Of a stretch of 39,327 nt of DNA, positions 1 through 10,901 are shown piece after piece (positions within the stretch are counted from its first letter, which is position 1; each line of letters starts with the position of its first letter). The DNA is from Perkinsus chesapeaki. Lineage: Eukaryota; Perkinsozoa; Perkinsida; Perkinsidae. Under the pieces are notes generated by a model that was not told the DNA's origin, made no database searches, and saw only the letters and a list, made by a program, of their open reading frames with translations. The position numbers were made by a program, and so were the translations under genes. Location of the stretch: NCBI GenBank assembly GCA_013115145.1, contig JAAPAO010000326.1, forward strand, positions 1 through 39,327, given 5' to 3'.

Positions 1-723
1 TGCAAGACGAATTAATAGTAGTAGAGGGGGTGAAGTAGTAATAGTATGAAACACAAAATGTATTGAGCAATAGGAAAGGAAATAATAGAATAAGAAAGCA
101 AATAGCTGTAGAATGAGTGGTAGGTTACAGAGCGTAATTAAGATGCAGTGAAAGGGAATCGTATTTAATGTAGGAAACCGAGGAAAAGAAAGGAACCCGT
201 TAATGCAACTTGCATGACAGGTGCAGGATAACTGCAAGACAAATTTGAAATGATGAAAAACGCAGAATGGGAATAGTTGAAAACAATCATTGTATAACGA
301 AGAATAAAGCAATGTAACAGAAGACCAAAATCCAGGGCTTTCGAATGAATGGTACATTACCTAACCTGAAGAAGGCAGGATGGAAGATATCCTATGTAGA
401 AGTTGAAGGATGTAACGTTTTTACCCATTTTCCGGCGCGAACGATTTGGTACTTACTCACATTATGATATGATTTCCATCTGCCTTAATCCCTCATAACA
501 TCCATATGGGACAATATTGAGTAACAATAAAGATAACACCATCTTCGGGTTATCGGAAAATTATTTGTAAAATGACCTCGCTTTAGTGGAATAATAATCC
601 TTCCTCTTGCCTCTATTTACTTTGAAACCTAGCAAGGCCAACAGGTACTCTAACACTTGGATAAGGCTTTGCCGCTCTGTTATGGTCTTATCGATAATGT
701 TTATTAGTACCTTACTTTCCAAT
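1..723. other. AT-rich leader region, no gene recognised
   Basis: No reading frame here resembles a protein. The stretch is rich in short A/G runs and contains the word tgcaagac near both 1 and 234. It may be the far upstream region of the Mak21 gene or the end of a neighbour outside the window. Confidence 0.4.
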
Positions 724-855
724 GGTAGGCGGCAATAATAAATCAAAAGGGAAGCCTAAGGGAACTGGGCCAATAAAGCCAACATTCAAAGCTGCTAAGA
801 TGAATGCTAAAGGCGGCAAGGGAAGATGGAGTAATAACGCCTTTACTTTCTGATA
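724..855 (+). CDS. Possible basic first exon upstream of Mak21
   Basis: An ATG at 724 opens a 43-codon frame that is very rich in Lys and Gly (begins MVGGNNKSKGKPKG, later KGGKGRW) and ends at a TGA. A donor-like gtaataac lies inside it at about 834. Basic, low-complexity N-termini are common in nucleolar proteins, so it could be the first exon of the Mak21 gene that follows. No splice chain to the secure exons could be closed, so this is only a candidate. Confidence 0.3.
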
Positions 856-1255
856 GAAATTTAGGGAAATATCCTTCCTGTGTGGCGGACATAATGGAAT
901 GATAACACTGTTAAGGCGCAAAATGACTTAGTAATTTATAAGTGGTCCTGATCGGATATATAAAATAAGATATTATAGGGTTTATTGAATGTAAGATATA
1001 TAAGTCTGATTTTATAGACCCAATCACATATCTCATTGAGTCTTCATTCTTGTGAGGGTCATCCCTCCCACTTGAAAAAAAATCCTTCATTTTATCCCTT
1101 ATTAACAATTTGTGTATTCAATTTTTGTTGTGGTTTCGGGTGACTGATCGATTTATCCGAGCTGAAATGCGTCGCTTGGTCGTTGTTGCGGTTAGAGGAT
1201 TGTTCCTTGTAGACAATTTGCGGCGTTGATCGCTTTATTGGTAGGTAATCCAGCG

Positions 1256-1461
1256 ATGAGAGCTGCCAAACGGAGACAGCAGAAGCAACAACTGGCCAAC
1301 TTACCACCTGAGGAGGCTAAGGAAAGAAAGAAAATGGAAAAGGCTGCTGCTAACCATCATCAACCGAGTAGTAGTTGGTGGGTGGGGCGCAGAGAAGGGG
1401 GTAACAATGAAACAAAGAAGTATATTATAAATGGAGCTACGTTATACTATAGAACAGATTG
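1256..1461 (+). CDS. Possible Lys/Gln-rich exon upstream of Mak21
   Basis: An open frame from the ATG at 1256 encodes a charged segment (KRRQQKQQLANLPPEEAKER) followed by a Trp pair and a polar tail, ending at TGA. The composition suits a coiled or nucleolar N-terminal region and the strand matches Mak21. It may be an internal or first exon of that gene, or the end of another one. No homology is claimed. Confidence 0.3.
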
Positions 1462-1876
1462 AGTTTCATTAAGTGTACTCCAAACCTGTGCCCGAGTGCG
1501 AATGGATAATATAAATACGTTATCCAGAATCTATCATCCAGCGGTGACTTGCGCTCCGAGGTGGTTTCATAAGGACAGTGTTGCCTGCTGGGATAAAGAG
1601 CCTCGTAAACAGCCAAGTTGGATTATTGATACAGTTGGTATTGAGGAGTCATCATAAGGTGTTGATCATTATACTCACCGGATTTATATTAGCCCACTAC
1701 TTTACTGTGTACTTTGTCATGTGCGATGTCAATCTATGTCGACAACTTCACAGGGAAGCGCGGCTCCTACTAAATTCTTTATAGTGCGGAGCTGCAAGAT
1801 ATCGTAGTGGTATCTTAGATCTTCATAGTGCGGTTGTCGGGTGCCGGGATCGAACTCGGGTCTTCTCTCTCTTCAG

Positions 1877-4800
1877 AACCAAAGCAAGAAGACATCAGGA
1901 TTGAAACTCACACTGAGACCGTCGAGCCCGCCGATATCAAATCATTAGCTGGTAGCCAGGATGAATTTTGTGGCGCGTGACATTTCTTTGGGCAGGTTGC
2001 AAGTGGTTTAATATAGCGGTTCCTAAGCGAGCTCAGCGCACTGCGAAGGAATCTTCGATCGATTTGGATGCGCTCCATCTCGAGGCTGAGGAGCTCTACA
2101 ACTCGACGGTGGCCCGGTTTGAATCTTTGATGAAAAAAGATTCCGAGCAAGCTTGGTTGCGAAAGACTGTGAAGGTCGGAACTCTCTCCGATAAAGTGAC
2201 GGCCCTCGTGACCATGTCCCAATTCTGTCCGGCATTGGCGTTGCCACAGTTGAAGGCATTGATTGGAATGTGTGGGAAGAAGGCAGCAAGGGAAGCTCAA
2301 TTGGGTATTGATGCTGTTAAGGAGTTGATGGTGACGGAGTTCCTGCTGAAGGATAGGAAGCTTAAGAGCTGGTAAAACGGGGGACATCCGAGGGAATTGG
2401 AGTGAAAGATAGGGAGTGTATTATTGTGATTATGCTGGTAATTTTGGTCATTCCTCATTCCGCATTATTATACAATTGTTAATGGTATCCTGATCTATGT
2501 TGTTGCTGTGGAGACACCTTTAAAATTGTCAAGTAATACGTTGCAATTTCTCAGTATCACTTATAACATGGTTAGTTTATCTATCAATCATCAAACTTTA
2601 CGCATTTCATCTTCATCCGCATGAGGCCTCTCCGACCTTGGTATCTTAGGTTGGAGCATGTAAGATACACAAAAAGTCAACTCAGGTCCCAGCAACGCAG
2701 TGACTTATCGAATCTCCCCACGAAGCCCCATGATCGCCGTCTAGCATTGGTTCGAGCGTATTTCGAATCCGAGCTGCAAATTCTCGTGGCGGCTTTCGTC
2801 CAAATTTTGCATCGCGAAATCGTTCTCGGCGGAACTGTCGATGGATCACAGCAACATTTGAGAAAGAAGTGCTTGTCGGTTGCTTATGAGGTAAGAGAAT
2901 CTTTAGTCGTGAAATGCGCGCTTCAAGCTAGGATATTTTCAGTTACTGCATGCCCGTCGGGAGCAAGAACCAGCTTTACGTGCGATGCTCGTATCCGGAC
3001 TCACTACGAAGGATTCCAACGAAGCTGAAAGGTAACCTTGAAAATATCTTTGCAGTCTTAACGTTTTCCGAGTAGTCGGTGCCCCTTTATTCTTCATAGT
3101 GTACTGATAAGAAAAATATTTTTCCAGAAAATATTCCAAAATTTCCCAAAACTTTCGCCCTGTCAGATTGCTCCACAAATTGTTAAGAGAGCAGCCCCGT
3201 TTGAAAACTGATGTCGCGAAGGAGGTTATCGACCAGCTGATAGAGAAAGGTGAGAGCGTTATATCCTAGCGGAGCGAAGCGATTTGTGTTTTACATTTTA
3301 GGATCAGCAGAGTTGCAGGACCGTCGGGCTATGAATAACCTTTACCGGGGATGCGCATTCTTGTGCTCGATGAGACTTACACATACAGAAGATGGTATCC
3401 GCGCGTATCTTAGGTTGAAGCTTGCATGATAAATGTTAACTCAGGTGATGTCGCTGTCCTGATTGCCGAGACTTTCGCTAAGCTTCTGGAAAGGATGTTG
3501 TCGGACGATATGCAGGGCCCGAGCAAGGCTGTAGGTTAAAATGCCTTCGCTCGGAATCGAACCGACGACCGTTCACTTCAGGTACGACCAGCTCACCGAG
3601 GCAGCCGAATTCACAAGCGAAAGAAGAAAGGAGGAGATGGGCCAAATCAGGAGGATGTGCAACAGCGTCTCAGGATCGTCCGATTGTGTCTTAGTGGAAT
3701 GCACAAGGTGAGGTCATAATCGATCACGCGATCGATTTTGTACATATGATTTTTATTTATGAAAATGTATGTATCATTGACATATCTATAATGCGCTGTT
3801 TCATAAGCGCCTTGGTTCTCGCTCACGAGCGAGAACAAGTGAGCCTTGATTCGAGCAATTGGCAGCTATATCTTGATACTCTCAAAAGGAGTATTGAAAC
3901 ACATCTTAGTCAGTTCGTTGTTAAGATTTCTGTGTCGATCCTTTTTTCATATTTCCTCGCAATTTCTTCCCCCCCCCCCCACCAAAATTCGCACTTCCCT
4001 GCTGAAGGCTTTAAACGTGTATGTTCTCCGCGTATCCGCGGTTGAAAATAATTATATGTTTTAAATCCCAAACAAAAGACATTTCCTTTTTCTTCCCGAA
4101 AAATACAGCGCAAATTTCCTTCTGTGCTGCTGATGAGTTTTTCCAAATTTCCTAAGTTATTAATTCTCCTGCGGACTGTCGATATTAACAGTGTCAATTT
4201 TCAGGCCTTCACTGTAGCCAACGACTCTTTGGTCGAGGCGCGGTTGTCGGATGAAGCAATGAACGCAATACTAAGATTGTCTTATAGTAGAGGAACCGAT
4301 GTGCCTCCAGCTGCGAGTAATGCCGCTGTTATGTTGCTTATTGAGGTGAGGAGAATCTTTATCGATCATGTGATCGATTTGGTTTAGATTGCGAGAGCAC
4401 AGTCTAAGAATGGTGGATTTTCGACGGATGAGGAAAATGAAATGGAAGGAAGGTGGGAATTTACATTATCTTGTTCATCTTTTGAAGAGACAGACTTTTT
4501 CACGCCAGCCTTGCAGGTCGTTAAATCGTATTTATTTAGGGAAAATTCGATGAGAGTACGACGACGAGATGGTGGTGCTGTGTTCATTTCATAGTGCGAT
4601 CAACACATATTTTTTGTGAAAGTTCAATATTGAAGTACTTAACGAATTTGTCCATAGGTTTAAAATATAAATTCATTATTTACTCGCTACATAAGATTTG
4701 CCCACCGTGTAGATGATGAATGCCTACTGAAGTACGGCAAAAGGTGAAACGCTCCACCATTGAGGGCTCAGAGATTCTGGAAATGTATTCACTGGCGGTG

Positions 4801-7130
4801 GAAACGAAGAGATAAATTTCGAAACGAAATTTGATAAATCTAGGAGATTTCTCTCGACTTTATGGGCATCCCAAACTCGACGCTTGAATGTTGGGCAGGT
4901 AGCAAAAGTATCTGATCTTGTCGCATGCCGCATGAGACTATTTTCCTCTGCGTACGATCAATTGTGCAATTTGTCCCCTTTTAGGTGTTGGCGTGCGATA
5001 TACCATCACGTCCATTCTCTTGAGTCCCAATCAGCATCGAACTATATCCCATTATTGCAGATGGTTTGGGATCTGATGGAGGCCAAGTCGACCAAGCCAA
5101 TCCTCGCTGCTGCTACCTCTCGAAGACTTTTGCAATTAGGTGGGTTTACGTATCAAATCTGCCCCATGGCGGAGGAGTCCAAGGTTATCAACGATACGCT
5201 ACATTTGTCGAACAGGGAGATATCGACTCTGAAAATAATGCATTCTTTCCATGTATCCTTCCACCACGAACTAGCCGCTCGTCTCCTCGCAGCCTCGTGG
5301 AGTTTAATAAGTATATCGCATTTAAGCGCTTCGCCCCCTCCTCCTCCTCGGGATTGACCACCAACCTGTGCGTTATTTTCAGCATCAATGACAGTAGAGC
5401 CTGGCATGTCTGCCGTCGCCGAACACGCATTGGATTTGGCCGCTGAGCGATCAAACGAACTTCAGAAACTTATAGATTGGGACGTTGAGGATGAAGAGGA
5501 AGGCGGCGAAAAGAAGGTTTATGATCCTTTGGAGAGAGACCCTAGGTGAGAAGATAACTGCTGAAACGTCTCAATTTCGTGGCGCGTGAAGTATACGGAG
5601 TAGCACTGCGATGATGACACAAGCCTTATTATGATTGCTGGCATCCTTCTTCCCATCTCAAGTGAAGTTTAGAACTCCTGCTTTCATCTCAGTCACAGTG
5701 CGGCATTGAATGGTTCCAAGTGTTGCTGGGAGAGCCTGCCCATGGCGCATCACTTCTGCCCGGGGGTCGCCGATAAGTCTGGTATCTGCAAAACAGCTCG
5801 TGAAACTGTCGAATTTAACTCCTTCACGAAAGCCTTGGCCGGTTTGTGTATCAACGTGGAGGACCAAAACGAGGAAGAAGGACAAGTTGCACTGCCTTGT
5901 GTCTTGCGGTAGGCAATTTTGTGGCGCGTGACTTTTCGAGGTATATGGTGGAAATCGTTGTTCCATATTTGTTGAACTACTTGGTTAATTTAACCAAAGG
6001 TTCATTCGAATCGCAATAATGATTCAGCAGCGTGGTGATGCTGTAAATGCATTCCATATTTTGTGGCGCGTGACTTTCGCCATGTTTCGGAATCTAGTGG
6101 AGGTCTGTTCATTGATATGTCTTGAAGTCTGGAAAAAGAAATGACGGAGCGGAATTTCGGAACACCAAGCATCTAAAGAAGAAAGTGCAAGGATTATTAT
6201 GTATAAAATGTAGGTATTATAACGACCCTGTGGTGGTGGCGCTCCGAGAGGAACGTAAAAAGGCATCCGAAAGGAACAGGGAAGATTATGGTGCAATCGA
6301 TGAAAACGACGATGAGGAGGAAGAGTTCTTCGAGAGTGCTGCTAATGAAGAGCTTGGTGACGACTTGCAGGAAGGTGGGTACATAGTCTTAGCGGAGCGA
6401 AGCGGTTTTCGTTTGTCATTTTTGTGATTTAGGCGGGGAATCTGACGGGGAGGATGATGCATTGGCTGCTGCATTGGCGGAAGAGGGAAGTGATGACGAT
6501 TTGGGAGACTTTGATGAAGATGACGAGGGTGAGCTTCGGTGTCGAGCACGTCACGGTGATGGGGTTTATTTCGGGAATTCCGGACTGTTTTTTTCCGGCA
6601 ATTCTTCCGTCCTTGGAATAATGATTATATACCACTAATATATACTTAGTGGTAGCTCAACTTCATCGGGTATCCTCGTCAACTCTTGGGCGTATAAACT
6701 TCCTTGTCGCGCATCGATAGATGTTCCCACTTAGATGAAGAAGACGCTGCCGCATTCGCCGCCATGGACGGTATTGGTGAAGAGGAGGAAACGGAGGAGG
6801 AGGAAGAAGAAGAAGTAAGGTTGCGCAAATGATATTCTTCAACTTTTCATAAATAAGTTACAAACATTAAATTGACTTCCAGAATTGTGTGGTTCATATT
6901 TACAAAGATTAGGTTGTTTATAATTCATTCACTCAATCGATATTAAATATCTTCATAACTTTTAATAATCCTTCCCACCCTTTCTTCCCCTACAGGCTCG
7001 CCCGTCAAAGAATCCTCGAAAGCGTCTCCGTGAGCTCATGTCCGGCGGCGGCACCTTCGTTTCAGCTGATGAAGTGGCCGACCTTATCGCCGAGGATAAC
7101 AAGAAAAGTCGTAGCAGTCGCCACCATTAA
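1877..7130 (+). CDS. MAK21: Noc1/Mak21 (CEBPZ) ribosome biogenesis factor, 5' end unresolved
   Basis: Nucleolar protein needed for early 60S subunit assembly, where it forms a complex with Noc2. Exons that join in frame: 1877-1951, 1996-2371, 2686-2890, 2943-3031, 3167-3249, 3302-3394, 3445-3530, 3618-3707, 4205-4345, 4388-4452, 4985-5139, 5383-5545, 5693-5908, 6139-6374, 6433-6528, 6735-6814 and 6996-7130. Recognisable blocks: KWFNIAVP near the start; LSDKVTALVTMSQ followed by DAVKELMVTEFLLKDRKLKSW-like text; the helical repeat region; WRAIYHHV; the CBF/Mak21 block YDPLERDP then CCWESLPMAHHFCPGV; FRNTKHLKKK; a long acidic stretch; and a C-terminal GGGTFVSADEVADLI close to the conserved tail of the family. 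The loop after HHFCPGV is divergent. The intron 5909-6138 could hide a small exon. The true start is upstream and not settled. Confidence 0.9.
1952..1995 (+). repeat. Intron built on core family F1
   Basis: A 44-nt intron of Mak21 that joins ...LAG to CKWF in frame. It contains aattttgtggcgcgtgac (1964-1981), the F1 core. About 40% of the intron is core. Confidence 0.75.
2640..2685 (+). repeat. Core family F4 (inverted copy) at an intron 3' end
   Basis: The last part of Mak21 intron 2372-2685 carries ggtatcttaggttggagcat, then ends gtcaactcag. The core is the reverse complement of the F4 word found at 2911-2935. Confidence 0.6.
2891..2942 (+). repeat. Intron built on core family F4
   Basis: A 52-nt phase-0 intron of Mak21. 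It contains atgcgcgcttcaagctagga followed by tattttcag. The same word occurs in introns of the lipoate ligase gene (8503) and PIG-L (35571). Confidence 0.75.
3250..3301 (+). repeat. Intron built on core family F2
   Basis: A 52-nt phase-1 intron of Mak21 containing ctagcggagcgaagcgattt (3266-3285). A near-identical core occurs in the intron at 6375-6432. Confidence 0.75.
3395..3444 (+). repeat. Intron built on core family F4 (inverted copy)
   Basis: A 50-nt phase-1 intron of Mak21 containing cgtatcttaggttgaagctt and ending gttaactcag. The layout is like the 3' end of the intron at 2372-2685. Confidence 0.7.
3531..3617 (+). repeat. Intron holding an antisense tRNA-like sequence (family F6)
   Basis: An 87-nt intron of Mak21. 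Read on the minus strand, 3541-3613 has a TCGG/CCGA T-stem around TTCGATT, an anticodon-like loop CTGAAGT (GAA in the anticodon position) on an imperfect stem, and a D-arm-like GTGAGCTGGT. The acceptor ends pair badly, so it is a decayed tRNA-derived sequence and not a functional tRNA gene. Confidence 0.6.
3708..4204 (+). other. Long Mak21 intron with F3 palindrome and poly-C tract
   Basis: A 497-nt phase-0 intron that joins ...SGMHK to AFTVAND. It starts gtgaggtc and then has the palindrome aatcgatcacgcgatcgatt (3718-3737). A run of C residues lies at about 3970-3981. Short open frames inside it look non-coding. Confidence 0.65.
4346..4387 (+). repeat. Intron built on palindrome family F3
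   Basis: A 42-nt phase-0 intron of Mak21. Its centre is atcgatcatgtgatcgat (4361-4378), a hairpin-forming palindrome also present at 3718 and 9006. Confidence 0.75.
5573..5590 (+). repeat. F1 core in Mak21 intron 5546-5692
   Basis: The word aatttcgtggcgcgtga lies 27 nt inside the 147-nt intron that separates DPLERDP from the HHFCPGV exon. Confidence 0.6.
5909..6138 (+). repeat. Mak21 intron with two F1 cores
   Basis: This phase-2 intron carries F1 cores at 5915-5932 and 6058-6074, both as attttgtggcgcgtgactt and in the same orientation. The first sits in a potential 32-nt GT-AG unit (5909-5940) and the second in another GT-AG unit ending at about 6109. It may be two introns around a small divergent exon, or a nested or tandem insertion. 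Confidence 0.55.
6375..6432 (+). repeat. Intron built on core family F2
   Basis: A 58-nt phase-1 intron in the acidic region of Mak21. It contains cttagcggagcgaagcggtt (6388-6407), a second copy of the core at 3266. Confidence 0.75.
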
Positions 7131-7944
7131 AGTAGCGTCACTGCGCCACGAAATAACGTTTACCAACTTCCAACGTAAAGATACGCTTCTATTCATTGGA
7201 ATCTTTGAGTTGAGCAAGTTGTTAATGTGAAAAGGGGTAACAGTCGTGGAGTATCTTTCCTCTGCCATCCTCGGTCGTGAATTGCTATATAATATCGACG
7301 AGCTTTATTCTTTAATGAGATAACACACCGATTTCTCTTATCGCTTGTAGGCATACAAATTGTCTATATCTCAGATGTCATAGTGAAATCTATTCGGCTT
7401 GACCACACAAGATTTGTGCTAGTGGTGACCACATCGGCATCCGATGTGGCCTAACTCTGGTGTGTTGGCGATACGTGAAATCTCGAAATCGAGTGGCGTA
7501 ACGTCTCGAAGCGTGAGCCTTCAGAAGCCACGCCAATTCCATGCCCAAAAGTTACACGTTGGCGTCTTGCCAGTCCAAGTAATTCACTGAGTTCATCACG
7601 GCGCAATTCGGCGCCATGGGAGGTCAAATACAAATAACTAGCAGCTTATCATTCTCTCAGTCGAATTGACCTATTAGCAAAATATTATAGAACTCTGAAT
7701 CAGTTCATTACTGGATCTTAGCTGATTGCTGATCATCAAGGCTAACGTTCGATTGGTTTTCTATCCTCCAGTACTCCTATGAAGTGAATTCGTCTGCTTG
7801 GGAAAGTACATTTTGTCCCCGATGAGTTAGCAACTCAGAGTTACGTTGGATATCCCTTCCTATCTGTGTATCTGTGCCACTCTCATCGTCCAGTCGCACT
7901 TCCGGATTGTTCTTGCTTTCAGTTTTTTCTCAGTGCTGTTGTTG
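7131..7944. other. Intergenic or 3' UTR; one F1 core, no gene
   Basis: Follows the Mak21 stop. An F1 core gtcactgcgccacgaaat lies at 7137-7154 and begins just after a gtag at 7133, so it may mark a UTR intron or a decayed copy. No convincing protein is seen before the lipoate ligase gene. Confidence 0.45.
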
Positions 7945-10901
7945 ATGTCGACCGGCAGGGCTTCCTCTACTTTACGTCTTTTTCGTACCACTCATAACAA
8001 GTACGTTATCCCCTCGTCGCCGACTTGCACTATTCTTTGTTTAGTATATTCCGAAATTTAGCGTTTGAAGAGTATCTCCAGAAGCACTGCTTGGACTGGC
8101 CTACACTGTAAGTCTATTCGATTGCTGTTTTATCTTTACTACTATTATACACCTCATCATCATCATCATCCTTATATTACCTTTACGTGATGATTTAGGT
8201 TTTTGTGGCGAAACACGCCGACAGTGACGATTGGCCGTCATCAGAACCCCTGGGTGGAATGCCAGCTTAATACAATGCAGGAAGAGGGGGTCAACTTGGC
8301 CAGAAGGTGACCTCGAAAGTATCTTATTCCAAAATCTTCCCTGTGCGCAAGATACTCCGGCGGTGGTGCTGTCTTCCAGGACATGGGTTGCACGACGTTC
8401 ACATTCCTCAATCGAGATGATGGCTCCTTGAAAGGCTCTGAAATTATCGATCGCAATTTCGGCATTCTTACCGCAGCTCTCACGGATGGTCTCGAGGTGA
8501 GATGCACGCTTCAAGCTCGGATATCTTCCTATCTACTGGAATATCTTCATCAGAAGTTTCGATAGAATATGTGTGTTTAAAACTGTCCCTAGTCTGCTGC
8601 CGCTCCTTCAATTGACGCTCCTCTGAAGCTCCCTGCTGTTATGGCTCCACAGGATGAGGACCTACTAAAGGCTTCGGGGAAGTTGAAGCCTGAGCCTTCC
8701 CGTATCTCTCAAAATTATATGGTCTTATTTGGCAGCAGGAGGGTATATAACTAAATATATGACTAACTACTTTCCTCTGTTGCTTGTACTAAGCGATGAG
8801 CTAGTCTTTTCTCAAGTCTCTGAAGTGTTCTTGAACCTTGACAGGTTCCAGCAATCAGGAAGGGCCGCAATGACATAGTTCTATCATCCGATGGCCGAAA
8901 GATTTCAGGCAATGCATTTAAGCAGTTACCAGGAACCTACGTGCTCCACCATGGCACCATACTCGTTAATAGCGACATGACAGCTTTAGGAAGGTGAGAA
9001 TGCATAATCGATCAGGTGATCGATTCCAGGCTTCTTGGGGTCACCGATTACCATTCGGGGGAATCTAGGAAAATATCAGACTACTTCGTGTAGCGTGGAA
9101 AGTCGATATATTTTTCCAGCGGACATATAATATACATTATTATTGCTGTCGACTCTAAGATGAGGCCAGTTGCCGCCGTCGACCAACCAAGTTTGAATAC
9201 TCCACCTTCATTCATGAGCATTAAAGTGAAGCTTAGGGTTGTTGTTGCCGATACCCACGCTGAACCATTGTGATTATTTGATATAAGGATAAAAATTGTG
9301 ATTGTGATAAAAAGTGATAATCTCATTCAGATATCTCACGCCATCGAAGCTTAAGTTAGAGTCGAAGGGTGTTGCGAGCGTGCATGCCAGAGTGGCTAAC
9401 TTGGTCGATTTGGACTCCCATCTCACTCATGGTGAGATATCTATCCTGCCGAAGATGCTGGGATTCCTTCATCGTTTTCACCTGTCATTTTGCACTATAT
9501 AGTTTCAAGTGTCGATGACTTTTCCGGCCCACCCGGTAACTGCGGCTATGGCTACTTCCGTTTACGACTACCAAGTTGAGAGGCGCAAAAATCGACCTGA
9601 ATTTCGCGATTTTTTCGGAATTTTTCCTAAAATGTGTAATTGCGTTCTGCATGCGTTCCGCCAGTGAATGTCATGAGCTTTCCAGAAATCTAGAAAGTCA
9701 CACTCCAGCAGCTCGAAGTGGTATTTAGTGACTCTAGTCTGCCTGCATAGTTCATGATTGAATTCACCTGTGGTATCTTACCGACCACCTTGTACTCAAC
9801 ACAACCTTTGGAAATTGATACGCTACAGAAAATAAGTTTAACGCAAATGATTACCGCGGTTAGAGGCGAGCACGGTCCAGGGCTGTTGTATTCAGAATCG
9901 GTGTGCTACGCGTTAGAGACGGCCTTCACGAAAGCGTATTCATCCATCGAAGAGGTACCTCCCTCTTGCTGTCCATCGGGAAGTCTTTGATAAGGTTGAA
10001 AGACGGACGCTCAGTGGTGACCCGGCCATAGACGGAGATGTTGAAAGTGATGCAGTTTATAAAGAGCATTATGAGAAGCTGAAGGTGAAGTGTATTATAA
10101 CATAACCGAAGTAAATGATGATGATGATGATGTTAGGACTGGTCGTGGCGGTTTGGGACGACTCCGGAATTTTCACACAATATCATAGGTAGAGTTGAGG
10201 GTGTCGCTAATTTCGATGTAAGTCGGAGGAATATCGCAACATCGCACCGGTGATGCATTTTATGGTCCTTCTTGTAACGTTGCATTATATCTCCTCCGTA
10301 TCATCACAAGTAACATGTCTCCACGATGCCGAGGCTGGATGCTCTCCTCATACTGGACCTATTGTGTGCATCTTTGAAACCATTACCAATTCCATATCCT
10401 CTTAGCCTTGCCGCCCCTGCCGCCACCGCTGTTGTTGTTAGGTTCATTTGGATGTTATAAAAGGTGAGATAGCAGACTGTAGAGTGTTCACCGATGCCCT
10501 CTATCCAAGTGTTGTGGGCTTATTAGAGCAAGCTCTAAAAGGAACACCGTAAGGCTTATAACATATACCAACTCCACGCTTCCGACTTCATCTCGGCCTA
10601 TGCGACGACTGGTATGATCTTTACGCTGTAATTACCATTTATTATGCATCCGCCTCCTCCTCATCATAGCATTCATATATGACTCCTATTCTGGGTCTAA
10701 ATCACCTTGAACTACACACAACACACTCATATACGTATGTGTTGCTCTTCACACACCATTTTCAGTTACGTAAGCGAGTCCCTCCGAAGGTCCATTGAAG
10801 GTCAGCGTCCCGCAGCTAAGGACCTGGCCGGTGTAGGTGGTGAAGTATTGGTGCAGTCTTTCGCAGAATGGTTAACATCCGAGATGAACAAGACACTTTA
10901 A
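7945..10901 (+). CDS. lplA: Lipoate-protein ligase (LplA-type)
   Basis: Attaches lipoate to the E2 or H subunits of 2-oxoacid dehydrogenases and the glycine cleavage system, usually in mitochondria. Exons: 8062-8107, 8199-8306, 8352-8496, 8593-8742, 8845-8993, 9331-9431, a middle exon ending 9954, 9995-10084, 10137-10217, 10442-10548 and 10766-10901. Hallmarks: FEEYLQKH, then [59 protein letters not shown] with the expected catalytic Lys, [11 protein letters not shown], and [11 protein letters not shown] with [18 protein letters not shown] and [10 protein letters not shown] form the C-terminal accessory domain. The ATG at 7945 gives a short Arg/Ser/Thr-rich start, plausible for organelle targeting, but exon 1 does not join exon 2 in phase with its best donor. 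The splice into the exon around 9840 is also unsettled. Confidence 0.88.
8307..8351 (+). repeat. Short intron with core family F5
   Basis: A 45-nt phase-2 intron between NLARR and YSGGG. It ends aatcttccctgtgcgcaag, the reverse complement of the F5 word (gcgcac followed by gaagatt). Confidence 0.55.
8497..8592 (+). repeat. Intron with F4 core right after the donor
   Basis: The intron starts gtgagatgcacgcttcaagc and continues tcggatatcttcc, the F4 core in the same orientation as in the Mak21 intron at 2891-2942. Confidence 0.7.
8994..9330 (+). repeat. Intron starting with palindrome family F3
   Basis: The intron begins gtgagaatgcat and then has aatcgatcaggtgatcgatt (9006-9025), matching the palindromes in the Mak21 introns at 3718 and 4361. 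Confidence 0.7.
10117..10131 (+). repeat. Short (ATG)n microsatellite in an intron
   Basis: A run of gat/atg triplets inside the lipoate ligase intron 10085-10136. A similar cat-triplet run lies at about 8152-8170 in intron 8108-8198. Confidence 0.7.

Noticed and set aside
1908-2387. Minus-strand frame of 159 codons
   Set aside because: It is the antisense shadow of a secure Mak21 exon.
3541-3613. Functional tRNA-Phe gene on the minus strand
   Set aside because: The acceptor arms do not pair and the D-arm is incomplete, and it lies wholly inside an intron. Treated as tRNA-derived.
3746-4064. Plus-strand frames inside Mak21 intron 3708-4204
   Set aside because: They run through poly-C and T-rich sequence, have no family match, and the flanking exons join in phase without them.
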